Shown here: positions 35,902-44,237 of the stretch, piece after piece
How the letters are laid out: each line of letters opens with the position of its first letter
How positions within the stretch are numbered: the stretch's first letter is position 1
Assembly: GCA_964505385.1 (NCBI GenBank)
Contig: CAZDIA010000004.1
Span: forward strand, 54,079 to 118,078
Direction: 5' to 3'
Source of the DNA: SLJN01 sp964505385
Lineage (GTDB): Bacteria; Bacteroidota; Rhodothermia; Balneolales; Natronogracilivirgulaceae
Length of the DNA: 64,000 bases
The notes under the pieces: model-generated
Databases searched by the model: none
The model's input: the letters and a program-made list of their open reading frames with translations, nothing else
What the model was told of the DNA's origin: nothing
Made by a program: the position numbers and the translations under genes

Positions 35902-36252
35902 TTATGCGTGTAGATAATCTTTTCTGGCCAATAACTCATCTTCAGATTCTTCATGATCAGGATGGGTTACCAGGCACTCCGGTACAGGGCAGGCTGCAAT
36001 GCATTGCTCTTCTTCGTAGTGGCCCTTGCACTCGGTGCATTTTTCGGGAACGATGAAGTAGTATTCATCTGACAATGGTTCATGCATATCATCAGCATCA
36101 ACTTCTTCTCCGTTCAGCATAGTTACGCTGCCAGTAAGTTCGGTGCCTTCGGACATTGACCATTCTGCTCCTGGCTCGTAGATAGCATTATTAGGGCATT
36201 CAGGTTCACATGCTCCGCAATTAATGCATTCATCAGTGATTGTAAGTGCCAT
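35902..36252 (-). CDS. Dicluster 4Fe-4S ferredoxin
   Basis: A 116-residue ferredoxin. The first cluster motif is CINCGACEPECP near the N-terminus. The second, CTECKGHYEEEQCIAACP, has an insertion typical of YfhL/alvin-type 2[4Fe-4S] ferredoxins. Between them lies an acidic insertion (about 30-65: EWSMSEGTELTGSVTMLNGE), longer than in the usual 80-residue forms, and the tail is acidic. Its position before korAB suggests that it is the electron acceptor of that enzyme; the 128-bp gap leaves room for its own terminator or a second promoter. Confidence 0.88.
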   Translation of the reverse strand: MALTITDECINCGACEPECPNNAIYEPGAEWSMSEGTELTGSVTMLNGEEVDADDMHEPLSDEYYFIVPEKCTECKGHYEEEQCIAACPVPECLVTHPDHEESEDELLARKDYLHA

Positions 36253-36608
36253 AATATTATTATTTTTGGGTTGGTAATTAATGACTTCTGTGAGTCCGTT
36301 TATGGTTATTTAGATTTTTAGATAAAAAACTCTAAAATAAGGTAATTATTTTATGCAACGGATGCAAATATTATAAAAAAAACGCTTTCCTATTTGTCTA
36401 ACCACAACGGTCACAAAGCAGGCATCCCGAACCTTCGGGACAGGCTAACGGGCACTGCGTTATTATTTCGTCGTGTACGTGGTGTCTTCGTCGTGTTCGT
36501 TGTGGTGAAACTTCCTGTAGATAGGGGACAAGTGAAATAAATAAAATCTTAACAATTGCTTACTAAAATCCAGAATAATTTTTAAAACAATCGAACTCAG
36601 GTTAATAG
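36253..36608. other. Intergenic region with nested palindrome and a solo repeat end
   Basis: About 355 bp without a gene. 36401-36514 is a palindromic element. CGAACTCAGGTT at 36592-36603 equals the right end of the 30650-30890 element. Confidence 0.5.
36401..36514. repeat. Palindromic intergenic element with inner hairpin
   Basis: ACCACAACGGTCACAAAG (36402-36419) at one end and the complement of ACCACAACGAACACGACGAAG at the other (ending about 36508) form outer arms. Inside, TCCCGAA / TTCGGGA (36426-36440) is a tight hairpin followed by CAGGCTAACGGGC. The GGGACAGGC core recurs in reverse at about 47323-47331. Confidence 0.6.
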
Positions 36609-37511
36609 TTATTTGCCCCGTAGCATACTGAATGTGTGCAGAATTCCCGGGAACAGGGCATGAAGGCTTTCACTCGCTCCTCTTGAACTTCCCGGAACAG
36701 CAATCATAAGCGAGTTACTCCGGACACCGCCTATCTGATCAGATAACATAGAAAGCGGAGTACGCTGATATCCGTAATTTCGCATAGCCTCCCCTATACC
36801 CGGTATAATTTTATCAGATATATCCGAAATAATTCCCGAAGTAATATCTGCAGGGGCAGGGCCGGTAGCCCCGCATACTAATATTAAATCAACCTTTTCG
36901 TCATCACATAAAGTAATAAGACGTTTTTTGAGCACCCGGCTGTCTTCTTCTAAATATTCGGGTTCATCAAATTCTACAGGCTGGTGTTCCAGAAATGAGC
37001 AGATAACTTTTCCGGCATTATCTTCTCTTCTGCCTTCTTTTTTTGCGTTTGAAATAACTAACACAGCAGCCTTAAGGGGCTGATCAAACTCATCCGTTTC
37101 ACCAGATTTCCCGCCGGTTTTCTCGAGAAGCCGGATGCCGGTGATTTCAATATCGGATTGCAGAGGTTTGAGCATATCGTAGGCATTTAATAATGCAGCG
37201 CTTGCGGCAGCCATTGCTTCCATCTCCATGCCGGTTTTCCAAACGGATCGTACTTCAGAGGTGAATTCCAGGTGATCCGATTTAATTTCCATGGATATCT
37301 CCGCCCAATCCAACGGCATGGTATGGCAAAACACGATCCATTCAGAAGCACGTTTACCAGCCTGGATACCGGCACTCCGGGCGACTTCAGCGACATTACC
37401 CTTCGGAACCTGATCATTTCTTACCTTCTCAATTATTTCTGCTGAGGCTTTCAGTGTGCCTGATGCGCGGGCGTAACGAAGTGAAGTTCGCTTATGGCTA
37501 ATATCAATCAT
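36609..37511 (-). CDS. Fused MoaC-MoaB/MogA molybdopterin biosynthesis protein
   Basis: A 300-residue fusion. About 1-150 is MoaC (cyclic pyranopterin monophosphate synthase): MIDISHKRTSLRYARASG, KGNVAEVARSAGIQAGKR, CHTMPLDW (usually CHPLPL), KTGMEMEAMAAASAALLNAY and LLEKTGGKSGE. About 155-300 is a MoaB/MogA-type domain that adenylylates molybdopterin: CGATGPAPADITSGI, PGIGEAMRNYGYQRTPLSML and LMIAVPGSSRGA. The usual PxD of MogA reads PAD. The gene is divergent from moaD-moaA-moaE across a 92-bp gap. Bifunctional moaCB genes are known in this phylum. Confidence 0.9.
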   Translation of the reverse strand: MIDISHKRTSLRYARASGTLKASAEIIEKVRNDQVPKGNVAEVARSAGIQAGKRASEWIVFCHTMPLDWAEISMEIKSDHLEFTSEVRSVWKTGMEMEAMAAASAALLNAYDMLKPLQSDIEITGIRLLEKTGGKSGETDEFDQPLKAAVLVISNAKKEGRREDNAGKVICSFLEHQPVEFDEPEYLEEDSRVLKKRLITLCDDEKVDLILVCGATGPAPADITSGIISDISDKIIPGIGEAMRNYGYQRTPLSMLSDQIGGVRSNSLMIAVPGSSRGASESLHALFPGILHTFSMLRGK

Positions 37512-37603
37512 ACTGGAAGTGTTGTTTGAAAATTTTGGAAATTTAGATGAAAATAAATATAAATTAATGGCATTTTACGCCGAACCTATAGTTGAAATTT
37601 TAA

Positions 37604-37885
37604 ATGACGGAAGCATCCATTTCAGATAATACAAAAGTAATTACAATTGATCTCAAATGGTTTGGGATGTTAGCTGAGCATCGTGGAAAGCGAAAAGAAA
37701 CACTTAAAGTTCCTGCGGGATATACAGGCAAAGAGTTGCTGGATCGTTTTTCTGAGGAAATTCCCATATTGGAAAAATATCGCCCGTATATACGTTTGGC
37801 AGTCAATCATGCCTATGAAAATGAGACTGTAATACTTAAGCAAAACGATGAAGTCGCATTAATAACTCCGGTATCCGGAGGGTAA
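37604..37885 (+). CDS. moaD: Molybdopterin synthase sulfur-carrier subunit
   Basis: A 93-residue ubiquitin-fold protein ending TPVSGG. The terminal Gly-Gly is adenylylated and thiocarboxylated to deliver sulfur to precursor Z together with MoaE. ITIDLKWFGMLAEHRGKRKE and NDEVALITPVSGG are typical. It is the first gene of moaD-moaA-moaE; moaA starts three bases after the stop. A roughly 13-residue N-terminal extension precedes the usual start of the fold. Confidence 0.92.
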   Translation: MTEASISDNTKVITIDLKWFGMLAEHRGKRKETLKVPAGYTGKELLDRFSEEIPILEKYRPYIRLAVNHAYENETVILKQNDEVALITPVSGG

Positions 37886-37887
37886 TT

Positions 37888-38862
37888 TTGGAGCCATTAA
37901 AGCCATTATATGACCGACACGGACGCTTGCACGATTACCTGCGTGTATCGTTGACAGAATGCTGCAATCTTCGCTGTACTTATTGTATGCCTGCCGAAGG
38001 TGTGGATCTTTCTCCGAAAAGTCATATTTGCACTTATGAAGAGCTAATGGAGCTGATCGATACGTTCATCGGCTTCGGGGTGAAAAAAGTACGTATCACC
38101 GGCGGGGAGCCGCTGGTTCGTAAAGAAGTGGAAAAAGTTTTTCACGCTCTCGGCAAGCGACCCGTAGAACTTGCCCTCACCACCAACGGGCTTCTTGTTG
38201 ACCGTTTTATCGAAACCTTTGAATCATGCGGACTTAAAAACATCAACCTGAGCCTTGCTACCCTTGACCCGGTGCGGTTTCAGATGATTACCCGACGGAA
38301 AGGTTTTGAAAAGGTGATAAAAACCATCCATACCCTTGTGGAACATGATTTCAATGTGAAACTTAATATGGTGGTGATGCGCGGCATCAACGAGGATGAA
38401 ATCGTGGATTTTGCCAAACTTGCCGAAGAGCTGCCGATAACCGTTCGATACATCGAGTTCATGCCGTTCGACGGCAACTGTTGGAATGATGAGAAGATGG
38501 TACCGGCGCATGATATCCGCTCGGAAATCATGAACCATTATCGGATCGAGCGGGATCAGGACGGCCCGAATGATACGACCCGCCATTTCCGGATTCCGGG
38601 ATTCAGGGGAAAAATCGGCATAATCAGCTCGATGAGCGAGCATTTTTGCGGCAGCTGCAACCGGATCCGCCTGCTTGCCAACGGTGCTATTAAGAATTGC
38701 CTTTTTTCCGAGGATGAAACCGACCTGCTTACTCCGCTTCGCGAGGGTAAGGATATTGAACCGCTTATTAGGAGCAGCATCTACGACAAAAAAGCCAAAC
38801 ACGCCGGGATGTTCGAACTCGCGGACCGCCCTAACCGGAGCATGACTACCATCGGAGGGTGA
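37888..38862 (+). CDS. moaA: GTP 3',8-cyclase (radical SAM)
   Basis: A 324-residue radical SAM enzyme that opens molybdopterin synthesis. It has CCNLRCTYCMPAEG (cluster CxxxCxxC), RITGGEPLVRKEV, TTNGLL, and the second cluster motif in HFCGSCNRIRLLANG with a later C (IKNCLFS). It ends TTIGG, the conserved C-terminal double glycine that is essential in the family. The start is a TTG at 37888, three bases after the moaD stop and five bases after GGAGGG. It is the middle gene of the moaDAE operon. Confidence 0.95.
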   Translation: MEPLKPLYDRHGRLHDYLRVSLTECCNLRCTYCMPAEGVDLSPKSHICTYEELMELIDTFIGFGVKKVRITGGEPLVRKEVEKVFHALGKRPVELALTTNGLLVDRFIETFESCGLKNINLSLATLDPVRFQMITRRKGFEKVIKTIHTLVEHDFNVKLNMVVMRGINEDEIVDFAKLAEELPITVRYIEFMPFDGNCWNDEKMVPAHDIRSEIMNHYRIERDQDGPNDTTRHFRIPGFRGKIGIISSMSEHFCGSCNRIRLLANGAIKNCLFSEDETDLLTPLREGKDIEPLIRSSIYDKKAKHAGMFELADRPNRSMTTIGG

Positions 38863-38863
38863 T

Positions 38864-39301
38864 ATGGCCGAGGTCAAATCAGAAGAATCCTGGATCTATA
38901 TCGGAGAAACGATACCGGATACAGGTGAGGCAGCAAAGTTTGTCAGCCGGCCGGACTGCGGGGCAGTAAATCTGTTTCAGGGCATCACCCGCAATCACGA
39001 CTCGGGCCGCAAGGTGATTTCGCTTTATTATGACTGTTATCAAGAAATGGCGATGAGCGAGCTGCAGAAAATAATCAGGCTGATTACTTCAAATTATGGA
39101 ACAGGCCGGATTGCCGTACTACATCGCACCGGTGAAGTGCCGGTCGGAGAGATTTCCATGATCGTAGCAATCAGCGCCGCCCATCGCCGCCAGGCTATTG
39201 ACGCCACTTTAGAGCTGATCGACCGCCTCAAACAGGATGTTCCAATCTGGAAAAAAGAGGCGTTTGAAAAGGGGAGTTTCTGGAAGGAGGAGTTGGAGTG
39301 A
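38864..39301 (+). CDS. moaE: Molybdopterin synthase catalytic subunit
   Basis: A 145-residue subunit. GAVNLFQGITRNHDSGRKV, YYDCYQEMAMSE, AVLHRTGEVPVGEISMIVAI, AAHRRQAIDAT and VPIWKKEAFEKGSFWKEE are all family hallmarks, the last with the catalytic Lys pair (WKKE). It joins with MoaD to insert two sulfurs into cyclic pyranopterin monophosphate. The ATG lies one base after the moaA stop with AGGGTGAT ahead of it, so it is coupled to moaA. No molybdoenzyme gene is adjacent. Confidence 0.95.
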   Translation: MAEVKSEESWIYIGETIPDTGEAAKFVSRPDCGAVNLFQGITRNHDSGRKVISLYYDCYQEMAMSELQKIIRLITSNYGTGRIAVLHRTGEVPVGEISMIVAISAAHRRQAIDATLELIDRLKQDVPIWKKEAFEKGSFWKEELE

Positions 39302-39586
39302 TGTAAAATTCGATGAGATTGGTTCATTGTTTTGATTATTATATAAAACCTGATGTGTAAACAGTGAGAAATCAGCTATCCCTTTAAAAAAAATCCAAGG
39401 GTTGATTATTTATTAATAAACACCGTTAATTCTATAGGAGCAAGGATTTAAATTGATCAAAAATTAATCAAATTCTTAAAAAAAGCGCTTTTATCTTTAT
39501 TTTAGACAATAACATCCATAATTTAAAGTAGTGATATTAAGTGCTAACCATTGTCAGAACTGCATAAATATTTAGGTAATTTAATT

Positions 39587-40435
39587 ATGTACACTGTGCT
39601 CAAGAAAAAGATGTTGGCGCCGCAGATCACCCATCTGGAAGTAGAGGCACCCCTGATCGCCAAAAAGCGAAAACCCGGTAATTTTGTTATTGTGAGAGCC
39701 AACAAAAAAGGAGAGCGAATCCCGTTAACCATTGTCGAAACGGACATGCAGCGTGGTTCAATCACTTTGATTGTGCAGGCCATAGGTAAATCAACCTATA
39801 TGATAAATGAGATGGAAGCCGGTGATTCTTTTGCCGATGTTGTAGGGCCATTAGGTCAGCCGACGCCCATTGATCATCTTGGAACAGTTGTTTGTATTGG
39901 AGGTGGTGTTGGTACGGCAGTTGTATATCCGATGACCAAATCATTAAAAGAAGCCGGTAACCGGGTAATAGGTATTATTGGTGCTCGAAATAAAGAATCA
40001 GTGATTCTTGAAAGTGAAATGGATGAATGTACCGATGAGCTTTATGTCACTACTGATGATGGTTCCTACGGGCTCAAAGGGTTTGTTACTGATGCTCTTA
40101 AAAAAATTATGGACAGTGGCGAAACAATTCATAGTGTTTATACGACCGGTCCGCTGAAAATGATGAAGGCCGTTGCTGGTTTGACGAATGATGCTGGCAT
40201 ACACACGCTTGCCAGCCTCAATCCGATTATGATGGATGGCACCGGAATGTGTGGTGCTTGCCGTGTTACTGTGGATGGTAAGTTAAAATTTGCATGTGTA
40301 GACGGGCCGGAGTTTAATGCTCATCACATCAATTTTGATGAATTAACAATGCGCAACAATACATATGCAGATCAGGAAAAGATGGCCCTGAATGCTTTTA
40401 AAAAAGAGCAATGCAAAGTGGAGGATGCCCAATGA
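39587..40435 (+). CDS. FAD/NAD- and 2Fe-2S-binding subunit of an NfnAB/SudAB-type oxidoreductase
   Basis: A 282-residue ferredoxin-NADP reductase-like protein. Motifs are GNFVIVRANKKGERIPLTI (flavin side), VCIGGGVGTAVVYPM (NAD site) and TTGPLKMM. The C-terminal 2Fe-2S site is in GTGMCGACRVTVDGKLKFAC. Relatives are the small subunits of NADH-dependent ferredoxin:NADP oxidoreductase (NfnA), sulfide dehydrogenase SudB and dihydroorotate dehydrogenase PyrK. The ATG at 39587 is preferred over a TTG 12 codons upstream because MYTVLKKK begins the family fold. The next gene overlaps by four bases. Confidence 0.9.
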   Translation: MYTVLKKKMLAPQITHLEVEAPLIAKKRKPGNFVIVRANKKGERIPLTIVETDMQRGSITLIVQAIGKSTYMINEMEAGDSFADVVGPLGQPTPIDHLGTVVCIGGGVGTAVVYPMTKSLKEAGNRVIGIIGARNKESVILESEMDECTDELYVTTDDGSYGLKGFVTDALKKIMDSGETIHSVYTTGPLKMMKAVAGLTNDAGIHTLASLNPIMMDGTGMCGACRVTVDGKLKFACVDGPEFNAHHINFDELTMRNNTYADQEKMALNAFKKEQCKVEDAQ

Positions 40436-41907
40436 GTTCAAAAAAGAGCAATAATACTCCAAAAAAGAAGCAGGAAAAGATTATTTCACTTAAACCTGCT
40501 GAGCGGATGAAAATTTCGCGTAATGACCCTATTGAACAAAAGGCAAGCAGCCGCGTGTGCAATTTTGATGAGGTTTCTCAGGGATTCAATGTGCACTTAG
40601 CCAACATAGAAGCTGTGAGATGTCTGGAGTGCAAAGATCCGGTGTGCCAACATTCATGTCCTGTAGAGATCGATATCCGAAGTTTTATTCAGTTGATTTA
40701 TAAGCAGGACTATCAGGGTGCGCTAAATAAAATCAGAGAATCAAATTACCTGCCTGCTATTTGTGGTCGGGTTTGCCCTCAGGAAAGTTTGTGTGAACAA
40801 GTATGCCTGGTAGGAAAGAAAAATGAGCCTTTGGCCATCGGTAAGTTGGAACGTTTCGTAGCCGATTTGGAATTGCAAAACGGCACTTTTGAACCCCCGG
40901 AGCTTCCCGAATCCAAGGGAAATAAAGTAGGTGTGGTTGGCTCCGGGCCGGGTGGTTTGACGGCAGCGGCTGATCTGGCTCTTCGAGGTTATGAGGTTAC
41001 TGTTTTTGAAGCCCTGCACGAAGCAGGCGGAGTGTTGAAATACGGTATCCCGGAATTCCGTCTGCCCAAACACATTGTTGATGCTGAAGTGGATCGGGTG
41101 AAAGCTCTTGGCGTCAAATTTGAAATGAATGCCATCATCGGTCGAACCTTGACGATCGATGATTTATTCGAAGAAGAGGGGGTTGAAGCAGTATATCTGG
41201 GGACCGGGGCAGGTTCACCGAAATTTTTAAATATCCCTGGTGAAAATCTAAGCGGTGTTTATTCAGCCAGTGAATTACTCACCCGCGTTAACCTGATGAA
41301 AGCGTACAAATTCCCGGAATATGATACGCCACTAAAAATCGGCAAACGTGTGGCGGTGATAGGCGGTGGTGATACTGCGATGGATGCGGCGCGCACTTCA
41401 AAACGAATCGGGCCCGAACAGGTATTGCTTTTTTATCGTCGTGCAAGAGAACAGATGCCGGCCCGGATTGAAGAAGTACATCACGCCGAAGAAGAAGGCA
41501 TCGAATTTAATTTGTTGACTAATCCGGTTGAAATTCATGGAGATGATAATGGATGGGTCAGGGCTATTACCTGCCAGAAAATGGAACTCGGAGAACCTGA
41601 TGACGAAGGCAGGCGCCGGCCGGTTCCGATTGAAGGAGAGTTCTTTACTATGGATGTTGATAACGTTGTATTAGCAATTGGTCAGCGGCCTAACCCGATT
41701 ATCCAGCATACCACTCCCGGCCTGGAAACCACCGATTGGGGCACCATTGTAGTGGATGAAAAAGGCGCAACCACCCGCGAAGGCATATACGCAGGAGGGG
41801 ATATTTCACGCGGCGGCGCCACGGTGATTGAAGCGGTTGCTGATGGCAAACGAGCGGCAAAATCTATAGACGAGTATCTGGAAAAACAGCGTAAAGTTGC
41901 TCAATAG
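40432..41907 (+). CDS. NfnB/SudA/GltD-like flavoprotein subunit
   Basis: A 491-residue FAD protein related to the small subunit of glutamate synthase. The N-terminal 4Fe-4S motifs are CLECKDPVCQHSCPVEIDI and CGRVCPQESLCEQVC. They are followed by the FAD site VGVVGSGPGGLTAAADLALRG and the NADPH site VAVIGGGDTAMDAARTS. GGDISRGGATVIEAVADG comes near the end. The first about 30 residues are lysine-rich. It overlaps the preceding gene (ATGA) and has GGAGG upstream. The pair fits electron-bifurcating NfnAB or SudAB; no large glutamate synthase gene is adjacent, which argues against GltD. Korarchaeal-type names should not be inferred from the order. Confidence 0.9.
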   Translation: MSSKKSNNTPKKKQEKIISLKPAERMKISRNDPIEQKASSRVCNFDEVSQGFNVHLANIEAVRCLECKDPVCQHSCPVEIDIRSFIQLIYKQDYQGALNKIRESNYLPAICGRVCPQESLCEQVCLVGKKNEPLAIGKLERFVADLELQNGTFEPPELPESKGNKVGVVGSGPGGLTAAADLALRGYEVTVFEALHEAGGVLKYGIPEFRLPKHIVDAEVDRVKALGVKFEMNAIIGRTLTIDDLFEEEGVEAVYLGTGAGSPKFLNIPGENLSGVYSASELLTRVNLMKAYKFPEYDTPLKIGKRVAVIGGGDTAMDAARTSKRIGPEQVLLFYRRAREQMPARIEEVHHAEEEGIEFNLLTNPVEIHGDDNGWVRAITCQKMELGEPDDEGRRRPVPIEGEFFTMDVDNVVLAIGQRPNPIIQHTTPGLETTDWGTIVVDEKGATTREGIYAGGDISRGGATVIEAVADGKRAAKSIDEYLEKQRKVAQ

Positions 41908-41919
41908 CTTGGATACTAA

Positions 41920-42399
41920 TTAACTATTGAGAATTAGCCTGTATATGGCATAAAGCTGACCGGTGTGATAAGCGGTATGCTCAATGATTAGTTGAGCCTG
42001 CCGGATGAGGTTGTGGTCCGGGTTGGATGCTATTGGCTGAAACAAATCATTGTTTTTATCCAGCAGCAAAACACAGAACTCTTCCCTCTCATTGAGATAC
42101 GATGATTTAAGCTCCATCCATTCCTGCTCATCTTCGGGAGCCGGATTTGCCGGCCAATAATCCTCCGGCCACGCCGGTTCCCGGTAATTTTCATTGCGGC
42201 AATAATCGAGGATATCACGTTGAGCAACTCTGATATGGTAAAAAAGTTGATAGAAGGAGTAAGGTAAGTCATCAGGCTTAATACCCGTCAGAGGATAAGG
42301 CACTTGATCAATCAGATAATCTATTGGTGAAAAAGCTTCACCACCTCTGATATGGCTTACCAATCGCTGCCGAAGATATGACTCAGCATTACCATTCAT
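41920..42399 (-). CDS. DinB-family protein
   Basis: A 159-residue four-helix-bundle protein. Potential metal ligands are spaced as in the DinB superfamily: a His near the middle in LFYHIRVAQRDIL and two in IIEHTAYHTGQLYAIYR close to the C-terminus. The family includes thiol-dependent transferases (bacillithiol or mycothiol) and many uncharacterised members. Its gene ends 12 bp from the end of the flavoprotein gene on the other strand. The specific reaction is unknown. Confidence 0.82.
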   Translation of the reverse strand: MNGNAESYLRQRLVSHIRGGEAFSPIDYLIDQVPYPLTGIKPDDLPYSFYQLFYHIRVAQRDILDYCRNENYREPAWPEDYWPANPAPEDEQEWMELKSSYLNEREEFCVLLLDKNNDLFQPIASNPDHNLIRQAQLIIEHTAYHTGQLYAIYRLILNS

Positions 42400-42449
42400 C
42401 TCAGCTCATCAACATAGTCTTATATTGAAATATTAAACAGGGAAGCACT

Positions 42450-42869
42450 TTAAAAAAATGAGCTAAACTGCCATTCTTCAATTTTGAGTTTTACTTCGTC
42501 TTCAACAAGAAAACGTGCTTCAAGTCTGTCAATGCCTTGTCGCAATAATTCGTCATAGTGGGTGTAAGCATGCCGGATATGAGCGCGAACAGCCAGTTCA
42601 ATAGTTCTGGATTCAAATGCTTTTGAACCGGATGAGCGACCAACGCGGCCTGAGTATCGTCTGCATGCGTGCTCGGCAATTGTCATTTGCTCATCATATG
42701 GGCATCCGGGGTAAAGCTCTCCTAATCTTCTGGCAAAAGCCATAGCGTATGCTTCATCCTGTTTGCGTCGCCGTTCAGCCTCATGATTTTTTTGAGATTT
42801 TGTTACCTCTTTTTCCTCTGTTTCCGCTTTATTAATGGTATAGACATCATTTTTGACGTACAAGCTCAT
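42450..42869 (-). CDS. DUF2293 domain protein
   Basis: A 139-residue basic protein. The C-terminal two thirds carry the DUF2293 pattern: LYPGCPYDEQMTIAEHACRR, SGRVGRS, then LAVRAHIRHAYTHYDELL and ARFLVEDEVKLKIEEW. The N-terminal 40 residues are charged and probably disordered. No function is established for the family; the conserved HAC and HIRH motifs could bind metal or nucleic acid. The start at 42869 (MSLYVKND) is a choice; a longer frame to 42932 adds 21 residues of non-family sequence. Confidence 0.75.
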   Translation of the reverse strand: MSLYVKNDVYTINKAETEEKEVTKSQKNHEAERRRKQDEAYAMAFARRLGELYPGCPYDEQMTIAEHACRRYSGRVGRSSGSKAFESRTIELAVRAHIRHAYTHYDELLRQGIDRLEARFLVEDEVKLKIEEWQFSSFF

Positions 42870-43112
42870 TTTACTGCACTTCTTCCGTATTAAAATATTT
42901 AGGTGAACAATTTTGGTTATCACATCCTGCAACGGAAAAGTTGGGAAAAAAGCTCACAATAATTACAATTCAGCAAATTATTCGGTTTATTATACCGATA
43001 TTGCTATGAAAAATTGATTATACATGGCGCTGACCAATTACTATTTTCAGCCAACAGGGAACATTGCAGGACATATTGCTGTCATTTACAACCAAAAAAT
43101 AGTCAACTAATT

Positions 43113-44159
43113 ATGAGAATTGAAGAAGATCATAAACTTGATTTTACAGATGTATTGATTCGCCCGAAACGCTCCACTCTATCAAGCCGGAGTGAAGTGA
43201 ATATATCGAGAGATTTCACTTTCAAATGGAGTGGAGATACATTCAGCGGTGTTCCTGTAATTGCTGCTAACATGGATGGGGTAGGGACTTTCAGTATGGC
43301 CCGGGCGTTTGAACAAGATGGAAACGGACTTTCAGTAGCGTTGGTGAAACATTATCCGGCAGAAAAATTGATCAGATTTTTTCAGGAAGGCGGCGGCCGG
43401 CAATCCTGGTATACCATTGGACTCAATGATGAAGACCACGAAAAATTTGATTACGTGAACCGTGAACTTGGAGATGATGCACCTCAAAAAATTTGCCTTG
43501 ATGTTGCCAACGGTTACAGCCAGGTGTTTGTCGATTTCCTACGTGATATTCGCAGGCAGTATCCGGATAAAACCATTATGGCGGGAAATGTGGTAACCGG
43601 TGAGATGACCGAGGAGTTGATTCTGAGCGGTGCGGATATCGTCAAGATTGGTGTTGGGCAGGGGAGTGTCTGCACCACGCGCAGAGTTGCCGGAGTCGGC
43701 TATCCGCAGTTATCGGCTATCATTGAATGTGCCGACGCAGCCCACGGTCTTGATGGTCTTGTCTGCTCTGATGGAGGTTGTACATCACCGGGCGATGTGG
43801 CTAAAGCGCTCGGTGCAGGCGCTGATTTCGTAATGATGGGTGGGATGTTTGCCGGTCATGATCAAAGTGAGGCTGAGGTAATCGAGGAAAATGGCGAAAA
43901 GAAGGTGTTTTTTTACGGGATGGCATCCGATACCGCAATGAAAAAACACAAAGGGGATGTTGCCGAATATCGTGCGAGCGAAGGTAAAACGGTTAAGCTT
44001 CCCTATCGTGGAGATGTCAATGATACGTTACAGGAAATCCTGGGTGGAATACGTTCGGCTTGTACTTACGTAGGGGCGAAAAGGTTAAAAGAACTAACCA
44101 AGCGCACCAGTTTCGTACGGGTTACCCGGCAGTTAAATACTGTTTTTGGGGATGATTGA
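43113..44159 (+). CDS. guaC: GMP reductase
   Basis: A 348-residue TIM-barrel enzyme converting GMP to IMP with NADPH. It begins MRIEEDHKLDFTDVLIRPKR, then VIAANMDGVGTF and the active-site loop KIGVGQGSVCTTRRVAGVGY (catalytic Cys). GCTSPGDVAKALGAGADFVM and YRASEGKTVKLPYRGDV follow. The absence of CBS domains and the EGKTV stretch favour GMP reductase over IMP dehydrogenase, and the length equals typical GuaC. The ATG at 43113 is chosen; an upstream in-frame start would add 33 unrelated residues. Stands alone. Confidence 0.93.
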   Translation: MRIEEDHKLDFTDVLIRPKRSTLSSRSEVNISRDFTFKWSGDTFSGVPVIAANMDGVGTFSMARAFEQDGNGLSVALVKHYPAEKLIRFFQEGGGRQSWYTIGLNDEDHEKFDYVNRELGDDAPQKICLDVANGYSQVFVDFLRDIRRQYPDKTIMAGNVVTGEMTEELILSGADIVKIGVGQGSVCTTRRVAGVGYPQLSAIIECADAAHGLDGLVCSDGGCTSPGDVAKALGAGADFVMMGGMFAGHDQSEAEVIEENGEKKVFFYGMASDTAMKKHKGDVAEYRASEGKTVKLPYRGDVNDTLQEILGGIRSACTYVGAKRLKELTKRTSFVRVTRQLNTVFGDD

Positions 44160-44237
44160 TGTAATATGAACGCTATGATGTCACCTGGAGTTAGATGTCG
44201 GTTAAAAGTCTATTAGAAATTAGATCAATAAGTTAAA

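Noticed and set aside
40432..41907. Naming the flavoprotein gltD
   Set aside because: The sequence fits the superfamily, but the partner is an NfnA/SudB-type subunit and no large glutamate synthase subunit is adjacent.
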